From: an uncultured Opitutales bacterium
GTDB taxonomy: Bacteria; Verrucomicrobiota; Verrucomicrobiia; Opitutales; Intestinicryptomonadaceae
Direction: 5' to 3'
Length of the DNA stretch: 64,000 nucleotides
Assembly (NCBI GenBank): GCA_900545705.1
Contig: URAK01000002.1
Location: 124,001 to 188,000, forward strand
A model generated the notes under the pieces. The model saw only the letters and a program-made list of their open reading frames with translations, was not told the DNA's origin and made no database searches. Of this stretch, positions 17,440-25,857 are shown in pieces. A program made the position numbers and the translations under genes. Within the stretch, counting starts at the first letter, position 1. Each line of letters starts with the position of its first letter.

Positions 17440-18528
17440 ATGCCCGAAAAGGACGATAAAAAAAGCGCCTTGCAGCCGACAAAAAACGAAACCGCCCAGC
17501 AAAATACGCAAGTCTGCCCGCGCGGTGAAGTCCGCGAATGTCCTACGCAAAAAAATAACGCCGCAGAAAGCGACTGCCGCGAATCGCCAACTTCTTGCGC
17601 AAAAAATTTTGAGGAAAATTCCGTGAGGAAAGCCAAGTGCGCTGTGCAAGAGGGCAAAGAAAGCGTCAACTCGACAGACGGGATTCCGGATAAAATCGGA
17701 TTCCCGCAAAAAACTCTATTCGACCGTCCCGCGCGGCTTGACGTGCTGTGCGCAAAAAAAGGGCTTTTCGCCGCAATATCCAAGCCCGCCGACACCCTTT
17801 TTGAGCCGTATTCAGGCTCTCCCGCTATGCCGCATGAGGTAACAGAGCCTTACGAGATGCAGTATGCCCCGATAGTGGCTGCCATAAGGAAACAGGCGGG
17901 GAAGCCCGAACTCGAAAGGCTTGGAATAAAGTCGCCCTTTTGCGCGCTTCAATGCGACTACGAAGTGTCGGGCGCATGCGTTGTCGCGTGCGACAAGAGT
18001 ACGGCGGCAGTGTTGCGCAACGCAGAAGGCTCGGGATATGTCGCTTACGAATTTATTTTGCTTGCCCGTAAATCCCAGAATCTCCCAAAAAATTTTGAGG
18101 TAAACCTCCCGATTGTAAAAAATGAAAACAGGCGCGTATGGACTGTTTCGCACAGGTACGGCAAAAAATGCAGAACCGCCTTTGAGCTTGCGGAGGATTT
18201 TAGGGATTTTCAATTATGGCGCGCGCACTCGGCAAGCGCAAGGCCGCACCAAATACGCCTGCATGCGGCGGAAAAAGGTTTAAAGATAATAGGGGAATCG
18301 GTTTATTCGCGCGGCGGACAAATATTTACCTCGCAATTCAAAGGCAGCTACAAATTAAAGCGCGGGGAAAAATTCGAGAAGCCAATCTACCCGCATTTAT
18401 TTTTGCACTTGCAGAAAATTTCATTCAACGGATCTGACTTCAACTGTCCCGAGCTCGGCGCAAATGAAATATGCGCGCCTCTGCCCAAAAATTTCGCCCT
18501 TGTGATTGACAAACTTGGACGCGCATAG
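17440..18528 (+). CDS. Divergent RluA-family pseudouridine synthase
   Basis: This is probably an RNA uridine-to-pseudouridine isomerase of the RluA superfamily; its substrate is unknown. From the ATG at 17440 it has 362 residues. The first 90 or so are charged, low in order and contain several cysteines. The fold then appears with KSPFCALQCDYEVSGACVVA around residues 165-182. The catalytic aspartate is kept (D173), but the usual preceding RL of RLD is QC. The late family motif RPHQIRLHAAEKGLKIIGE is intact. An alternative start at 17392 would add 16 residues. A canonical RluD also occurs at 24.9 kb, so this is not the main RluD. Function is inferred from motifs. Confidence 0.72.
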   Translation: MPEKDDKKSALQPTKNETAQQNTQVCPRGEVRECPTQKNNAAESDCRESPTSCAKNFEENSVRKAKCAVQEGKESVNSTDGIPDKIGFPQKTLFDRPARLDVLCAKKGLFAAISKPADTLFEPYSGSPAMPHEVTEPYEMQYAPIVAAIRKQAGKPELERLGIKSPFCALQCDYEVSGACVVACDKSTAAVLRNAEGSGYVAYEFILLARKSQNLPKNFEVNLPIVKNENRRVWTVSHRYGKKCRTAFELAEDFRDFQLWRAHSASARPHQIRLHAAEKGLKIIGESVYSRGGQIFTSQFKGSYKLKRGEKFEKPIYPHLFLHLQKISFNGSDFNCPELGANEICAPLPKNFALVIDKLGRA

Positions 18529-18696
18529 GCGTTCAAGCGCGAGATGCGCCTGCATACTTTTATTCTAGAATTTTCTCGAATTTTTTATTTTTCAATATTC
18601 AAGGCAACGGCCTAATGGCATTGCGCTCCATGTACAATATATTTTTATATCTTTAAAATATTGACATTCATGGGATTTGAGTTCATTGATTTATAT

Positions 18697-20325
18697 ATGA
18701 AACTTAATTATACCACTGCAGCTGTTCTCCTTTTTATACCTTTTTTCTCCGCCATCGCCCAAGACTCGGAATACATAGACTTATACTGCACAAAAGATTT
18801 TAAAACCGAAGGCCTTTGGGCAAATTCTCCATATTTTAATTCAGATGTAATTTGGCAGACGAGCGACGGAGTAGTCACCAAGCCCGGCGCCAACAATAAT
18901 CTCTGGGTCACGATAGACACGAATATTCAAACAGGATTGGTGTCGGGATATTCAGGCACTCCAATAACTATACACGATCTGAATTACAATATAAGCCTCC
19001 ACCCAACATCCGCATCCTCAACTGTCACCCCTGACGTAACTATCATAGCCGCTGCCAATACCGATTTGCACATTGCGGGGAACCTCAATGTGACATTGGA
19101 CTATGCCAATGTTTACTGGAATGCCGCAAGAATGAATATCACAATCGGCGGTGATATGATAGGAGGAGGTACGACAAACTATATGGGGAACACATACCAT
19201 GTTTTTGGCGACATGAATATTACAAATAAGTCCTCCTACACATCGCTATACAATCAGGGTATGTCGTTGAAAATCATAAATGAGGTGGTATCGAGAGAAA
19301 CCAGCCCAAATGTATGGCAAACAACAACTGTGCAGAAAAACTGCACATTCCAACTCGACGGAGACCTTAATTTCATGCAAACCCCAGGATATACCTCGTC
19401 GGAAGATTTAAATTCGCAAAGAATAATCTTAAATACGGGGGTGACAAACTTCATAGTAAACGGTGTTGTGAACTTTGACACTACTTACAAGAGCACGGTA
19501 AACTATGAATGCCTTTCCGAATGGGACATAAACTATAAGCTCGGCAACAAGGCGGACACCTTCGACCCTTCGGAGGCCTTCGACACAAACATAACCATCG
19601 GCGGGCTAAACGGCATTGCGACGCTCAGAATGACCGAAACTTACAACGCCTCCGAACACAAGACCACAATGACCTTCACCAATAAGTCCGATGCAGTCTG
19701 GCAGGGAGTATTTAGAAATACAGGCGGCGAGCAGTTTCATATAAAGATGGACAAATCCGCCACGCATAGCCAAACGATGATATTTTCCGACAAGTCCCAA
19801 ACAAGCTCCGCTACCGGATATCTTGTGGATTCAGTCACAGTATCGGGCGGCACTTTATATTTCCAGAACCAGTCGTCTTCAGGCAATGGAACCTTAATAG
19901 TCGACGGCGGAAAATTTGGTGCGCTTGGCGACGGCGCAATGTTCGCTAATGCGGTTTTGTCTTCGGGAGACATTTTAATAGCCAATGCGGATTCCTTTGC
20001 GGCGGGCATTTACACGCTCTCTCTCGGAGAGCTTTCAAGGGAAGGAAGCGAGAAAATCGGTATAGATTTCAACGGATTCGACGCGTCTACGCTTATTGGG
20101 GAACCCGCATACACTCTGATACTTGCCGACTCGCTCAAAGGCTTTGACGAAAGCGACGCAAACAGCGACTTCATCGCAAAAAATCTGTTGGGGGCCCTCG
20201 CAGATTTCGCATGGGACGGCAATATGCTGACTGTAAGCTTCACGCAGGTTCCCGAACCCGCGGCAATCGCGGCAGTTTTCGGGCTGTTTGCATTCTTATT
20301 TGCCGCGCGGCGCAGGCGCAAATAA
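18697..20325 (+). CDS. PEP-CTERM surface protein
   Basis: A secreted protein of 542 residues when started at 18697, where a clean signal peptide begins (LNYTTAAVLLFIPFFSAIAQ). The body is rich in Thr, Asn, Gly and Ser with strand-like repeats such as ITIGGLNGIATLRMTE and SVTVSGGTLYFQNQ, suggesting a beta-helix. It ends in VPEPAAIAAVFG, a hydrophobic stretch and RRRRK, the exosortase sorting signal. The end resembles the two tandem PEP-CTERM proteins at 3.8-7.0 kb, though the body differs. An in-frame ATG at 18661 is less likely because it would put a polar piece before the signal peptide. No strong ribosome-binding site is seen, and no TTTAACnGTTAAA palindrome was found upstream. Confidence 0.85.
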   Translation: MKLNYTTAAVLLFIPFFSAIAQDSEYIDLYCTKDFKTEGLWANSPYFNSDVIWQTSDGVVTKPGANNNLWVTIDTNIQTGLVSGYSGTPITIHDLNYNISLHPTSASSTVTPDVTIIAAANTDLHIAGNLNVTLDYANVYWNAARMNITIGGDMIGGGTTNYMGNTYHVFGDMNITNKSSYTSLYNQGMSLKIINEVVSRETSPNVWQTTTVQKNCTFQLDGDLNFMQTPGYTSSEDLNSQRIILNTGVTNFIVNGVVNFDTTYKSTVNYECLSEWDINYKLGNKADTFDPSEAFDTNITIGGLNGIATLRMTETYNASEHKTTMTFTNKSDAVWQGVFRNTGGEQFHIKMDKSATHSQTMIFSDKSQTSSATGYLVDSVTVSGGTLYFQNQSSSGNGTLIVDGGKFGALGDGAMFANAVLSSGDILIANADSFAAGIYTLSLGELSREGSEKIGIDFNGFDASTLIGEPAYTLILADSLKGFDESDANSDFIAKNLLGALADFAWDGNMLTVSFTQVPEPAAIAAVFGLFAFLFAARRRRK

Positions 20326-20706
20326 TCTTTCGCTGCGCATTAACATTTATCCCATTTAAAGCCTGTGTAGCGGCGTTTTTATGCAGCTGCGAGTAGCCCG
20401 CCAGATGAGGCATGGGTAAATATATGCGTAGGGGATAATGCGCTTCCTCGCGCGGGCCAGTTTTTGTTTCCCTGCTCTATAAGACTCTCGATGTTGGGAT
20501 TTGACGGCGGCTGCCGCGCATGGGCAGATATTTTTACGCCATGCGCTTTTTATTGCGGCGCATTGTCTATATGGTTTGCCGCACAGTTTTTTTATACCGC
20601 CGAGAAAGTTTAAGAGTAGAAAAATATTTTACACTTTCCCGAATCGGTAGATTAAAAATTTTTCGGCTCGCAAAAAATCAATTTTGTCATTTTGCAGCCT
20701 ATCTAT
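20326..20706. other. Intergenic region between convergent genes
   Basis: About 380 bases separate the PEP-CTERM gene from the terminator of the convergent GH5 gene. It contains GC-rich patches capable of pairing, but no recognised RNA family, coding frame or repeat. Confidence 0.45.
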
Positions 20707-20740
20707 CAAAAAAAAAGCGGGCTAACAAACGCCCGCCCGC
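20707..20740 (-). terminator. Terminator of the GH5 gene
   Basis: On the minus strand GCGGGC pairs with GCCCGC across a short loop and is followed by eight or more T residues, about 85 bases after the GH5 stop. Confidence 0.8.
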
Positions 20741-20825
20741 AATAATAAAAATACTGCTTTTAATAAATATATTAGAACGCTACGCAAATTTTATCGCATA
20801 GGATAAAATCTCTAAACACCCGCGC

Positions 20826-21944
20826 TTATCGGAGCGGTTTATTCTTAGAGAATCCCTCCAAAAGAGCTTTCAATCGCGGATTGTTTAAATCTTTTTCCTT
20901 CACGTTTACGTCGTCTGAATGTTCCGAGGAAAATCCGTCGTATGTTTCACGGTAGGCGTGGTTTGCCCAACTCCATCCGCGCGATTCAAAAAATTCTATG
21001 CAGTCCCTCAAATATTCTCCGCCGTTGGGCGCCCAACGGACCAGCCCGAACTCTCCCAGAAATATTTTCGCGCCGTACTTTTCCTCAAAATCTGTGACCG
21101 GCGAAAGCTCGCGCGCAATGTCCGCCTTTGAAAACTTTCCAGACGGATACTTGACGGTTCTTCCCGCACGTATGTCGTCCATATTTGTTCCAGACTGAAT
21201 TCCCTGATGCGTATATTCGTGGGGGCGGTACATGTGTACGGAATAAAGAATGTCCTTCAACGGAAGCGGGCGCAGTTTTTTAAACGTCGCAGGGTTGTTC
21301 CAGCCGTCGCTTGCAACTATCAGTGGCTTTGACGGGTCTATTTCCCTTATGGCTTTTGCCGCCGCGTATTGGAGCTTCAAATAATCGATTACAGGCGGGC
21401 GGCTCTGGACGGGCTCGTTTATCAAATCATACGCAAATATCGTGTTGTCGCCCTTCAATGCGCTCGCGATTTTCCGCCATACCTCCACAAAATGTTCCGC
21501 GTACTGAGGCTCGTAAAACATCATCATGTCGTTGTTTTTTGCGACCCCGCCCACCGGAGTATGCATTTCTATGACAATCCTTATTCCATGCTTGCGCGCC
21601 ATTTGCGAAATTTTCCTTATTTTTTCAATCTCGGAATCTATCCACTTGTCGTAGTCGGCGATATCCCTATTTTTGCCTGGGCGCTTGTAATTGCGGCTGA
21701 TCTGCCAGCGTATGAGATTGGCTTTCCATGCAGCAAGATCTGCAATATCGCGCTCGCCATACTTAAAGCACGATACGAGATTCATGCCGCGCAGCGCGGG
21801 GTAATTTTCCACCTCGGGCGAATACTCGGCCTTGAAGCCGTCTTTGGGGACAGGGACTTCCTCAAATTCGGCGCGCGATTCGGTCGAAAGACAGAAAGTT
21901 GCCGCAATAGCCAATGCCTTTAAAACTAAAATAAAATTTTTCAT
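20826..21944 (-). CDS. Secreted GH5 family beta-glycanase (cellulase-like)
   Basis: An exported endo-acting glycosidase, likely acting on cellulose, mannan or a related beta-glycan. The 372-residue product has a signal peptide (LKALAIAATFCLSTESRA) and then a single GH5 barrel. The motifs are RGMNLVSCF near 52, WQISRNYK, DLINEPVQ with the acid/base E177, VHMYRPHEY, and FLGEFGL with the nucleophile E298. Both catalytic glutamates are present and spaced as in the family. There is no carbohydrate-binding module. A promoter-like TTGACA/GATAAT pair lies unusually close to the ATG (see 21953-21979). The gene is monocistronic with its own terminator. The exact substrate cannot be read from sequence. 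Confidence 0.9.
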   Translation of the reverse strand: MKNFILVLKALAIAATFCLSTESRAEFEEVPVPKDGFKAEYSPEVENYPALRGMNLVSCFKYGERDIADLAAWKANLIRWQISRNYKRPGKNRDIADYDKWIDSEIEKIRKISQMARKHGIRIVIEMHTPVGGVAKNNDMMMFYEPQYAEHFVEVWRKIASALKGDNTIFAYDLINEPVQSRPPVIDYLKLQYAAAKAIREIDPSKPLIVASDGWNNPATFKKLRPLPLKDILYSVHMYRPHEYTHQGIQSGTNMDDIRAGRTVKYPSGKFSKADIARELSPVTDFEEKYGAKIFLGEFGLVRWAPNGGEYLRDCIEFFESRGWSWANHAYRETYDGFSSEHSDDVNVKEKDLNNPRLKALLEGFSKNKPLR

Positions 21945-21952
21945 GCAAAAAA

Positions 21953-21979
21953 ATTATCAAAATATAAATTGCATGTCAA
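21953..21979 (-). promoter_or_regulatory. Putative promoter of the GH5 gene, very close to the ATG
   Basis: On the minus strand TTGACA (21979-21974) is followed after 15 bases by GATAAT (21958-21953). The expected transcription start, near 21946, almost coincides with the ATG at 21944, which has no ribosome-binding site. A leaderless transcript is possible. Confidence 0.35.
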
Positions 21980-22357
21980 ACAATACAGGCAGTCTTTGCG
22001 GGCGTATAAGATTGGCATGCAAAATAAAATAGATGATCCACCGGAAAAAAATTAAAATTAACGGGCATTGCGGCATTTTTGCAAATATCTTATCTGCGGC
22101 CGCGGCAGTAGCGCGCTTAAACAAAAAAATGCTTCAATAATGAATGCCCGGCAAGAAGCGCAAAAAAATCTGTTCCCGCCCCCAGACATTTAGCGGGCAT
22201 CTATGAGATATTTGCCATACCGTTTTATTTTGAGCGCGCGGCATGCCCAGACCTCTCCGGATTTTCCTAATTGTCTTTAATAAAAAAGTGTTGATTCAGG
22301 CGGATTTTTAATCAAACTATATGCCTTTAATTGGATTTAAATAAGAGGATATTATAA
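21980..22357. other. Divergent intergenic region before secG
   Basis: About 380 bases between the divergent GH5 and secG genes. It has T-rich and GC-rich patches, but no recognised RNA, repeat or coding frame. Confidence 0.45.
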
Positions 22358-22828
22358 ATGAGTTCCATTCTTATAGGATTGTTTACCCTCATACTAATCA
22401 TCGTGTGCCTGCTTTTGGTGCTGGTGATTCTCATGCAGCGCCCGAACGCAAATTCCGGCATGGGCGCAAGCCTCGGAGGCGGTGCAGCCGAGGGAATTTT
22501 CGGCGGGGAAACTACTAACGTTCTAACAAAGACCACCGTAAAGCTTTGCGTGCTTTTCTTCGTGATATCAGCCGGGCTGTACCTCGGGTACGTCTATTCG
22601 GCGTCCGACAAGCCGCAAATGCAAAAAGTCCCCTCGATAGTAGCTGTCGCGCCGGAATCGGGAAAATCCGACGCGAAGAAATCCAATCCCCTTGACGCTG
22701 TTGCGGAAACCAAAACAAAAGCGGAAAATAAGAGCGCGACCGCGACTGTCGCAGTTCCCGCGACGAAGTCGGAAACTCCAGCTAAATCGGAAACTCCCGC
22801 AAATTCGGCCGCGCCCGCCAAGAAATAA
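22358..22828 (+). CDS. secG: Preprotein translocase subunit SecG
   Basis: SecG is the small auxiliary subunit of the SecYEG inner-membrane channel. The 156-residue product has the family's two membrane segments: LIGLFTLILIIVCLLLVLVI at about residues 6-25 and VKLCVLFFVISAGLYLGYVY near 68-87. Between them lies the cytoplasmic loop MQRPNANSGMGASLGGGAAEGIFGG, with the typical QRxxxxGxGxxxGG pattern. A lysine-, alanine- and threonine-rich tail of about 60 residues makes it longer than the usual 75-110. An AGAGGA site precedes the ATG. The LolA-like gene begins 5 bases after the stop, so the two are probably one operon. Confidence 0.92.
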   Translation: MSSILIGLFTLILIIVCLLLVLVILMQRPNANSGMGASLGGGAAEGIFGGETTNVLTKTTVKLCVLFFVISAGLYLGYVYSASDKPQMQKVPSIVAVAPESGKSDAKKSNPLDAVAETKTKAENKSATATVAVPATKSETPAKSETPANSAAPAKK

Positions 22829-22833
22829 CTTTG

Positions 22834-23685
22834 ATGCGAAAACTGTTTACGGCAGTTATGGGCGCTATTGCGGCGCTCATTTTTATTTTAAGCTCGTCAG
22901 CCGCGCCGCGCGGCGGGGCCGACACAAACGCCGTGCGCCCGCTTTCGGCGGAGGAGGCAAATGAAATGTGGGGCGAATTTTCCCGCGCTGGAATTTCAGG
23001 CGACTACTGCATGGGCTTTACCATAACCCACCGCCCGCGCAAAGGCGAACAGACCCGCTACACGGGGGAAATTTTCGGGACAAAAACCGGCGAAGGCTAC
23101 GACAAAACCCGCATAAGGGTTTTTGGGCCGCGCGGCGGGCAGACTGCTGAGAAATGCCTCGCCGACTATATTTTAATAAACAACCCCGCAAAGCCTAAGG
23201 TATTCAAACTCTCAAACGGCTCGTTTGTGGAATTGCCGCCGGCAGAATGGTCAAAACCTCTCGCGGAGGGCTTTTTATATGCCCCGTTCGACTTGCTGAT
23301 GCCCTACAAATTTTGGAAGCCCGCCTATGAGGGAGCAGGCAGAATAGGCCAGGCAGTCCATTTTTTCAGGCTCGCGCCACCAGATTCCGCAACTGCGGGA
23401 CAAAATTCCGTGAGGCTTGCGCTTTCACGCGAATTTAGCTCTCCCGTGCAGGCTCAAATTTTAAGTTCAGACTCGCGGCCGCTAAAAACCTTGAAGCTCG
23501 CTTCTGTAAAAAAAATAGATTCTCGGTGGATTATGCGGGAAGCGGAATTGAGGGACGAATCATCGCGCGATAAAGATATTTTGCGCTTTGAATCTGCAAA
23601 CCTGCGCGATAGCCTCCCAAAGTCGATATTCGACACCAAATCTCCAGACTTGTCCCCCAAAAAGCCCAATATGACAAAAATCTGA
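22834..23685 (+). CDS. Exported outer-membrane lipoprotein-sorting (LolA-like) protein
   Basis: A probable periplasmic protein with a signal peptide (FTAVMGAIAALIFILSSSAA) and a beta-sheet-rich body. The arrangement YTGEIFGTKTGEGYDKTRIRV, LINNPAKPKVFKLSNGSF, PFDLLMPYKFW and a closing KKIDSRWIMREAELRD strand resembles the LolA/outer-membrane-lipoprotein-sorting fold seen in many Verrucomicrobiota proteins. The role would be carrying or handling a lipid-modified cargo, but this is inference from pattern. The start is ATG at 22834, or TTG at 22831. It lies directly behind secG, which fits a link to export. The length, about 283 residues, is a little above LolA. Confidence 0.55.
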   Translation: MRKLFTAVMGAIAALIFILSSSAAPRGGADTNAVRPLSAEEANEMWGEFSRAGISGDYCMGFTITHRPRKGEQTRYTGEIFGTKTGEGYDKTRIRVFGPRGGQTAEKCLADYILINNPAKPKVFKLSNGSFVELPPAEWSKPLAEGFLYAPFDLLMPYKFWKPAYEGAGRIGQAVHFFRLAPPDSATAGQNSVRLALSREFSSPVQAQILSSDSRPLKTLKLASVKKIDSRWIMREAELRDESSRDKDILRFESANLRDSLPKSIFDTKSPDLSPKKPNMTKI

Positions 23686-23759
23686 TTTTTTCAATTAGCG
23701 CCTTCACATTTTGCAAAATTCACGATAAATATATAAGACAACTTTTTCCCAACCGTAAT

Positions 23760-24872
23760 ATGGATCCGAGATACATAAAACTCGCAAAGACACTCTGCGG
23801 GCACTCAACGAAAGTCGCCGCTGGAGAACACGTACTCATAGACGTATCCGAGACGCCCGCCGAGATGGTAGAGGCTCTCATCGACGAAGTAGTTTCCCGA
23901 GGGGCTTTCCCGCACGTGGACATTTCAAATCCGCGCATAAACCGCGCCCTCGCCCTCGCCGCCTCCGACGAGCGCCTCGCGGTCGAGGCCGAATGCTCGC
24001 TTTCAAAGATGAAGAAAATGGACGCCTACATCGCGGTCAGGGGATCTTCCAATATATTCGAGAACTCCGACGTCCCCCAGGCGAACATGGCAAAAATTGC
24101 GAAGGCCATGAAACCCTCCGTCGACTGGCGCGTCAACAAAACAAGATGGGTCGTTCTGCGCTGGCCCACTTGCGCCATGGCACAGCAGGCGCAGATGAGC
24201 TCAAGCGCATTTGAGGACTTCTATTTCGAGGTCTGCACTATGGATTACGACAAGATGGAGGAAGGCATGCAAGCCGTCCGCCGGCTCATGGAATCCACCG
24301 ACAAAGTCAGGATATACGGGAACGGCACCGACCTTAGTTTTTCGATAAAGTCTATCCCCGCAATTCCATGCGGCGGGCAGTACAATATTCCCGACGGAGA
24401 AATTTTTACGGCCCCCGTGCGCGATTCAGTGGAGGGCGTCGTGTTCTACAATGCCCCGACCGTTTACAACGGGATTTCATTCGACTCTATAACGCTCGTA
24501 TTTGAGAAGGGAAAAATTGTCGACGCAAAATCGCCCTCAAAGACAGAAGAGCTAAAAAAGATACTTGCGAGCGACGAGGGGGCATCGTACATCGGAGAGT
24601 TCGCAATGGGATTTAATCCGTACATAAACAAGCCCATGCGCGACATACTCTTCGACGAGAAAATCGCGGGTTCATTCCACTTCACTCCCGGCCAGTCGTA
24701 CGAGACTGCCGACAACGGCAACCGCTCGCGCATACACTGGGACATGGTTTGCATTCAAACTCCCGAGTGGGGCGGCGGAACGATAGAATTTGACGGCAAA
24801 GTGGTGCGCAAAGACGGGCTGTTTGTCGGCGAAGGCATAGAAAAATTAAACCCCCAATACCTAAAATCATAG
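23760..24872 (+). CDS. M29 family metallo-aminopeptidase
   Basis: A cytoplasmic aminopeptidase of the thermophilic-aminopeptidase (AmpS/AmpT) family, which removes N-terminal residues from peptides using two metal ions. The 370-residue product carries the family's metal-site blocks in order: GGQYNIPDGEIFTAPVRDSVEG, then ASYIGEFAMGFNPYINKP, then KIAGSFHFTPGQSYETADNGN, RSRIHWDMVCIQ. These include the expected glutamates, histidines and aspartate. The length is close to the family norm of about 370-410. The gene starts an apparent run with rluD (28-base gap) and metY. No membrane or signal segment is seen. Confidence 0.92.
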   Translation: MDPRYIKLAKTLCGHSTKVAAGEHVLIDVSETPAEMVEALIDEVVSRGAFPHVDISNPRINRALALAASDERLAVEAECSLSKMKKMDAYIAVRGSSNIFENSDVPQANMAKIAKAMKPSVDWRVNKTRWVVLRWPTCAMAQQAQMSSSAFEDFYFEVCTMDYDKMEEGMQAVRRLMESTDKVRIYGNGTDLSFSIKSIPAIPCGGQYNIPDGEIFTAPVRDSVEGVVFYNAPTVYNGISFDSITLVFEKGKIVDAKSPSKTEELKKILASDEGASYIGEFAMGFNPYINKPMRDILFDEKIAGSFHFTPGQSYETADNGNRSRIHWDMVCIQTPEWGGGTIEFDGKVVRKDGLFVGEGIEKLNPQYLKS

Positions 24873-24900
24873 CGCCGACGCCGCGCGGAAAAACCGGAAT

Positions 24901-25854
24901 ATGCCAGAGACTGCGACATACACGCACCCGGAAGGAGCGGAGCCGACGCGCGCCGACAAGGCGCTTGCCGCGTTTCTATCCGACAGAATTTCCCGCTCGC
25001 GGCTTTTGGAGAGCTTTTCGGCTGGGAAAGTGACTCTCCTCGGCAAGCCTATCGGCAAGAAATTTATACTCAATCCCGGGGACACGCTCGAGGCTGAGCT
25101 TCCCGAGCCCCCGCCAACGTCGATAGAGCCCGCGGATATCCCGGTTGAAATATTGTATGAGGACGAAGACGTCGTAGTGGTAAACAAGCCCGCCGGAATG
25201 ACAGTGCACCCCGGGAGCGGCACGGGCCCCGACACGCTCGTCCATGCGATGAGTTCGCACTGCGCCCTGAGCCTCGCGGGCGGCGCAATGCGCCCCGGCA
25301 TAGTCCACAGGCTAGACAAGGAAACTTCCGGAGTAATGGTGCTCGCCAAGACCGACGCCGCATACTACGGGCTTGTCGAGCTATTTGGGAAGCGCGAGAT
25401 TGACAAGGAGTATATCGCGTTGATATCCGGAGTCCCCACCGTCAGGAGCGGTTGCATAAAAAAGAATATTGGCCGCCACCCCTCCTTCCGGACAAAGATG
25501 TGCGTGTGCGACGATTCAACCGGCCGCGACGCCCACACGGAATGGTTTGTAGAAGAAAAGTACGGCGCCAAGGCTGCTCTTGTGAGGTGCAAGATATACA
25601 CAGGCAGAACCCACCAGATTCGCGTGCACATGTCGGATCTCGGCTTTCCAATCATGGGCGACTACACCTACAAATTCCAAAAGAACAAATTTCGCGAAAT
25701 ACCCCCGCCGGAGCGCGTAATGCTGCACGCCCAAAGGCTTAGGCTGTCCCACCCCGTCCGCGACGGCGTGGAGATAGATGTGACCGCCCGCCCTCCGGCC
25801 GATTTCGAGGCGCTTGCCCGGCTTTTGAAAAAAACATACGCATTTGAAGGATAG
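24901..25854 (+). CDS. rluD: Large-subunit rRNA pseudouridine synthase, RluD type
   Basis: RluD-type enzymes convert uridines in helix 69 of 23S rRNA to pseudouridine. The 317-residue product has an N-terminal S4 RNA-binding domain (RADKALAAFLSDRISRSRLL to GDTLEAEL, about 17-66) followed by the catalytic fold. That fold has VVVVNKPAGMTVHPGSG, the HRLDKETSGVMVLAKT motif with catalytic D139, and TGRTHQIRVHMSDLGFPIMGD. Length and domain order are those of RluD. A CCGGA site lies before the ATG. It is followed after only 3 bases by metY, so the two are likely co-transcribed. The exact rRNA target is inferred from family. Confidence 0.93.
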   Translation: MPETATYTHPEGAEPTRADKALAAFLSDRISRSRLLESFSAGKVTLLGKPIGKKFILNPGDTLEAELPEPPPTSIEPADIPVEILYEDEDVVVVNKPAGMTVHPGSGTGPDTLVHAMSSHCALSLAGGAMRPGIVHRLDKETSGVMVLAKTDAAYYGLVELFGKREIDKEYIALISGVPTVRSGCIKKNIGRHPSFRTKMCVCDDSTGRDAHTEWFVEEKYGAKAALVRCKIYTGRTHQIRVHMSDLGFPIMGDYTYKFQKNKFREIPPPERVMLHAQRLRLSHPVRDGVEIDVTARPPADFEALARLLKKTYAFEG

Positions 25855-25857
25855 AAT

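Noticed and set aside
20326..20706. Structured RNA such as RNase P, SRP or tmRNA in the gap after a PEP-CTERM gene
   Set aside because: GC-rich pairing patches are present, but none of the signature sequences of these RNAs was found.
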